Of a DNA stretch of 62,519 nucleotides, positions 59,314 to 62,519 are shown in pieces. The notes under the pieces were generated by a model, which searched no databases, was not told where the DNA came from, and saw nothing but the letters and a program-made list of their open reading frames with translations. The position numbers were made by a program, and so were the translations under genes. Each line of letters opens with the position of its first letter. The first letter of the stretch is position 1. This stretch comes from Clostridia bacterium DTU025 (lineage in GTDB: Bacteria; Bacillota; DTU025): positions 16,405 through 78,923 of the forward strand of contig LFSP01000041.1 of the NCBI GenBank assembly GCA_001513145.1, given 5' to 3'.

Positions 59314-60774
59314 ATGCCGGCAGGGACCGAGTACGAAGTCGTTGTGGGGATGGAGGTCCATGCGGAGCTCGCCACCAGATCGAAGGTGTTCTGCTCATGC
59401 CCGGTGAGCTTCGGTGCGCCGCCGAACACCCAGACGTGTCCGGTGTGCCTGGGCATGCCTGGTGCTCTGCCCATGCTCAACCGGCGAGCCGTGGAGTTCA
59501 CCATCAGGGCGGCCCTGGCGCTGAACTGCCAGATCACGCCGTTTTCCAAGTTCTTCAGGAAGAACTACTTCTATCCCGATCTCGCCAAGGGCTTTCAGAT
59601 CACGCAGTTCGACGCCCCCATCGGCCACGACGGATGGTTGGATGTGGAAGTGGACGGCGAGGTTAAGCGGATCAGGATCAGGCGGGTGCATCTGGAGGAG
59701 GAGACCGCGAAACTCACCCATGCCGGCGACGACATAATCACGGCAGGCAACTCGCTCCTGGACTTCAACAGGTCAGGCATAGGCCTGATCGAGATCGTCA
59801 CTGAGCCTGACATCAGGTCTGCCGAGGAAGCCCGCGCGTACCTCAAGAAGCTCAGGGCCACCTTGGTGGCGGTGGGCGTGTCCGACTGCAAGCTGGAAGA
59901 GGGGTCTATGAGATGCGAGGCAAACATCTCGGTGAGGCCGAAAGGCTCCGACAAGTACGGCAACCTCGTGGAACTCAAGAACATCGCGTCTTTCAGGGCA
60001 GTCTACAGGGCAATACAGTATGAAGCCGCAAGGCAGAGCCAGGTGCTGGAAAGCGGCGGCGTGGTGCGCCGTGAGACGCGCCACTGGGACGACGCTAAGG
60101 GCGAGACCGCCTTCATGCGCAGCAAGGAGCAGGCGGCGGAGTACTGCTACTTCCCCGAGCCGGACCTGATGCCTCTGGAGATTTCAGAGGAGTGGGTCGA
60201 GGAGATCAGGAGGGGTATGCCGGAGCTGCCTGACGCGCGGGCGGCCAGGTACATGAGGGATTATGGCCTGAACAAGGAGGACGCCCAGCAGATCGCGGAA
60301 TCGAAGGAACTTTGGTGGTTCTTCGAGCAGACTGCGGCCAAGGCGGATGGCCCTGAGGTGGCCAAGTGGCTTGTGGGAGAGATATCCGCCGCGGCGAACG
60401 CGTCGGGAGTGGAGCTTTCCCAGTCCAGGCTCAGGCCGGAGCACATCGCTGAGCTCATATCGATGATGGAGTCTGGGAAGATCAGCGGAAAGATCGCCAA
60501 GTCGGTGTTCGAGGACGTGTGGGCCACCGGCAAGGCGCCGGCTGACATCGTACGCGAGCGTGGCCTGTCGCAGATCAGCGACGAGGGCGAACTGAGGGCC
60601 ATCGTGCGCAGGGTTATCGAGGCGAACCCCGGTCCGGTGCAGGACTTCGGCGCCGGCAAGGAGCGAGCCATATCCTTCCTGGTGGGACAGGTGATGAAGG
60701 AGTCGAGGGGACGCGCCAACCCGCAGGAAACCAACAGGATCCTTCGGGAGGAGCTGGCGCGTGCTATGGAGTAA
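59314..60774 (+). CDS. gatB: Amidotransferase subunit GatB
   Basis: 486 residues; phosphorylates and amidates Glu-tRNA-Gln or Asp-tRNA-Asn. GMEVHAELATRSKVFC at the start, zinc cysteines (CSCP and CPVCLGMPG, about 29-48), FRKNYFYPDLAKGFQITQ near 88 and a C-terminal YqeY-like tRNA-binding domain are present. ATG 59314 lies six bases after GGAGGTGAT. GTG 59308 is a less likely start. Confidence 0.97.
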   Translation: MPAGTEYEVVVGMEVHAELATRSKVFCSCPVSFGAPPNTQTCPVCLGMPGALPMLNRRAVEFTIRAALALNCQITPFSKFFRKNYFYPDLAKGFQITQFDAPIGHDGWLDVEVDGEVKRIRIRRVHLEEETAKLTHAGDDIITAGNSLLDFNRSGIGLIEIVTEPDIRSAEEARAYLKKLRATLVAVGVSDCKLEEGSMRCEANISVRPKGSDKYGNLVELKNIASFRAVYRAIQYEAARQSQVLESGGVVRRETRHWDDAKGETAFMRSKEQAAEYCYFPEPDLMPLEISEEWVEEIRRGMPELPDARAARYMRDYGLNKEDAQQIAESKELWWFFEQTAAKADGPEVAKWLVGEISAAANASGVELSQSRLRPEHIAELISMMESGKISGKIAKSVFEDVWATGKAPADIVRERGLSQISDEGELRAIVRRVIEANPGPVQDFGAGKERAISFLVGQVMKESRGRANPQETNRILREELARAME

Positions 60775-60893
60775 TACGCTACCGTAAGGCGAGACTAGCC
60801 AAGCGGAGTAGCGTGTCGCTAAGTGTCATCCAGCGGAGCGGCGCGGAGCTGAGAGGAGCCGCGCACGTTCAGGATAGACCGGTTGAGAGGAGG

Positions 60894-60915
60894 GGGCGGT
60901 GCTCGAGCACCGCCC
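60894..60915. terminator. Perfect 22-bp palindrome after gatB
   Basis: Arms GGGCGGTGCTC and GAGCACCGCCC are exactly complementary with no spacer. The 195-base gap also holds GCGCGG (60841-60846) paired with CCGCGC (60859-60864). No U-tract follows. Could be a terminator or a dimeric protein site; nothing else is visible in the gap. Confidence 0.5.
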
Positions 60916-60969
60916 TCGCGACGCAACATCGGGGCTACGCAGCATGAGGACATGAGGGGGTGTCGTTGC

Positions 60970-62352
60970 ATGGGCGAACTGGCGTTGACTGCGCTGGTGC
61001 CCCACCCTCCCATCATAGTGCCTGCGGTGGGCGGGGAGGACGCGGCACCAGCGCGTGCCACTGTGGAGTCGATGAAGGGTTTGGCCAGGGCTTTCCGCGA
61101 GGCGGGTGTGGAGTCGATAGTGATCATCTCGCCGCACAGCACTCTGTTCTCAGATGCGATAGTGTTGAGGCGCGGCGCCAGGCACGATGGAGACCTGGCT
61201 CAGTTCAGGGCGGCGCGGGTTCGGATGAGCTTCGCTGGCGACGACGAGCTGGCGGAGGCCATATGCGACGAGGCGAGGCGCCTGGGCGCCCCGGCATACG
61301 TCGGCGGTGCGCGGCGGCTGGACCACGGCATCACCGTGCCGATGTACTTCATCGGGCAGGAGCTGCCTGACGTCAGGCTGGTGCCGGTTTCAATGGGGCT
61401 GGGCCCGGCGGATCAGCTGTACGCTTTCGGCATGGGCGTTGCCGCGGCGGTGGAGCGCATAGGCGGCCGGCGGGTGGCGGTGGTGGCCAGCGGGGATCTG
61501 TCTCACAGGTTGAAGGCTGACGGGCCGTACGGATTGTCGCCCCGGGGCCGTGAGTTCGATGAGAAGCTTGTCGATGCGCTGAAGCGGATGGACGTGGAGG
61601 CCATCGCTGGGCTGGACGGCTCCCTGGCGGAGGAGGCGGGCGAGTGCGGGCTCAGGTCCATCCTGATGATGCTGGGCGCGCTTGACGGCAGGGGCGTCGA
61701 GGCGGAGGTGCTGTCGTACGAGGGCCCGTTCGGCGTGGGTTACGCGGTGGCCCTGTTCAGGCCGGGCCCGGCCGGTAGCGGGCCGGCAAGGTTGAGGCTG
61801 CTTCAGGACGCCCGGGAGACGGAGGTTGCCGGCAGGCGGTCGAAGGAATCGCCATTCGTACGCCTGGCGAGGGAGGCGGTGGAGGCATACGTGAGGCGGG
61901 GAGTGGTGATAGATCCGCCCTCGCCGCTGCCGGAGGAGATGAAGGCCAGGGCAGCCGTGTTCTGCTCAATACACCGCGGACGCATGCTCAGGGGCTGCAT
62001 AGGCACGATCGTGCCCACTCGCGCCAACGTCGCGGAGGAGGTCATTGCGAACGCCATATCCGCGGCGACAGATGATCCCAGGTTCGAACCGGTGGATGCG
62101 GACGAGCTGGACGAGCTGACGTACTCCGTTGATGTGCTCTCGCCGCCGGAGGCAGTGGACGATCCCTCGCAGCTGGATCCGGCGCGCTACGGCGTGATCG
62201 TGAGCAGCCGTGGGCGGCGCGGCCTGCTGCTGCCTGCGCTGGAGGGCATCGATACCGTGGAAGAGCAGCTCAGGATCGCCAGGCGAAAGGCGGGCATCGG
62301 CCCGAGCGAGCCGGTGAAGCTGCAGAGGTTCGAGGTGGTTCGCCACGAGTAG
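60970..62352 (+). CDS. Fused AmmeMemoRadiSam system protein B and A
   Basis: 460 residues in two domains. Residues about 1-270 are the MEMO1-like protein B ([13 protein letters not shown] near 10, ISPHS near 56, [10 protein letters not shown] near 180), a relative of LigB-type dioxygenases; residues about 290-460 are the AMMECR1-like protein A ([20 protein letters not shown] near 337, core [11 protein letters not shown]). The partner radical SAM gene starts 4 bases after the stop. Function of the trio in bacteria is not known. ATG 60970 follows GAGGGGGTG; ATG 60952 is possible. Confidence 0.93.
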   Translation: MGELALTALVPHPPIIVPAVGGEDAAPARATVESMKGLARAFREAGVESIVIISPHSTLFSDAIVLRRGARHDGDLAQFRAARVRMSFAGDDELAEAICDEARRLGAPAYVGGARRLDHGITVPMYFIGQELPDVRLVPVSMGLGPADQLYAFGMGVAAAVERIGGRRVAVVASGDLSHRLKADGPYGLSPRGREFDEKLVDALKRMDVEAIAGLDGSLAEEAGECGLRSILMMLGALDGRGVEAEVLSYEGPFGVGYAVALFRPGPAGSGPARLRLLQDARETEVAGRRSKESPFVRLAREAVEAYVRRGVVIDPPSPLPEEMKARAAVFCSIHRGRMLRGCIGTIVPTRANVAEEVIANAISAATDDPRFEPVDADELDELTYSVDVLSPPEAVDDPSQLDPARYGVIVSSRGRRGLLLPALEGIDTVEEQLRIARRKAGIGPSEPVKLQRFEVVRHE

Positions 62353-62356
62353 ACCG

Positions 62357-62519
62357 ATGGCCGGTACGGCGAAGGAGGCGATGTTCGCCAGGAACCTGGA
62401 GGGCGGCCGGGTGGAATGCCAGCTGTGCCCGCACGGGTGCATGCTGCGCGAGGGGCTCGCCGGACGGTGCGGCGTGCGCGTGGTTGAGGGCGGGGAGCTC
62501 AGGACGGCGAACTACGCCA
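62357..62519 (+). CDS. AmmeMemoRadiSam system radical SAM enzyme (start only)
   Basis: 54 codons reach the window end. KEAMFARNLEGGRVECQLCP, then HGCMLREGLAGRCGVR, is the conserved Cys-rich N-terminus of the family; the radical SAM CxxxCxxC lies beyond the window. ATG 62357 is favoured because family members begin before the KEAxF motif, although ATG 62381 has a closer GGAGG. Confidence 0.85.
   Translation, partial: MAGTAKEAMFARNLEGGRVECQLCPHGCMLREGLAGRCGVRVVEGGELRTANYA

Overview
The window reads as one stretch of a high-GC (about 63% by eye) Bacillota chromosome, probably a deep-branching, Clostridia- or Limnochordia-like lineage. The evidence is gene order: cdaA-cdaR-glmM, acpS-nnr-alr-ndoAI-ndoA, ftsE-ftsX-M23 peptidase-ctpA, uvrBAC, a yvlBCD-like trio, pdxR/pdxST, csaB beside a DUF5693 protein, and gatCAB with a single gltX. 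Starts are often GTG or TTG and ribosome-binding sites are strong GGAGG types. All genes but one (pdxR) lie on the plus strand. I saw no rRNA, tRNA, CRISPR array, transposase or prophage. Genus and species cannot be read from the sequence.

Layout. 1-16.95 kb: a CofC-like nucleotidyltransferase-fold protein of unknown role, secA, prfB with a programmed +1 frameshift, a secreted DUF2993 protein, a DUF5693 membrane protein, csaB and a TagA/WecG glycosyltransferase (cell-surface polymer and S-layer anchoring), a split transketolase, then a division and wall-remodelling block (ftsEX, M23 peptidase, CtpA protease, divergent polysaccharide deacetylase). 16.95-17.57 kb is non-coding and holds copy A of a roughly 450-bp repeat. 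17.57-20.5 kb: vitamin B6 synthesis (pdxR divergent from pdxST). 20.6-28.15 kb: uvrB-uvrA-uvrC-ogt behind a LexA/DinR-type SOS box. 28.15-29.08 kb is non-coding and holds repeat copy B. 29.0-31.5 kb: an envelope-stress-type operon (DUF2089, DUF4097, PspC, holin-IV-like) behind a consensus promoter with an 8-bp inverted repeat around its -10 box.

31.5-39.3 kb: HAD phosphatase, c-di-AMP synthesis (cdaA-cdaR-glmM), acpS, NAD(P)HX repair, alanine racemase, EndoAI/EndoA toxin-antitoxin. 39.4-41.2 kb: a class-C26 glutamine amidotransferase and a Rhizobium etli-type L-asparaginase. 41.2-44.2 kb: t6A synthesis (tsaE-tsaB-rimI-tsaD). 44.2-51.7 kb: LCP protein, ComB-like phosphatase, ferredoxin-like protein, hpt, a GMP synthase lacking its glutaminase half, an EamA transporter, tldD-tldE. 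51.7-60.8 kb: gltX, pcrA, ligA and gatCAB; one GluRS plus GatCAB suggests indirect Gln-tRNA (or Asn-tRNA) formation. 60.9 kb to the end: a fused AmmeMemoRadiSam B-A protein and the start of its radical SAM partner.

Most of the window is conserved core genome. The least explained material is the pair of ~450-bp non-coding repeats with internal palindromes and a shared terminal hairpin. Next come the bare GMP synthase ATP-pyrophosphatase, the DUF2089-led stress operon and the unknown gene before secA.
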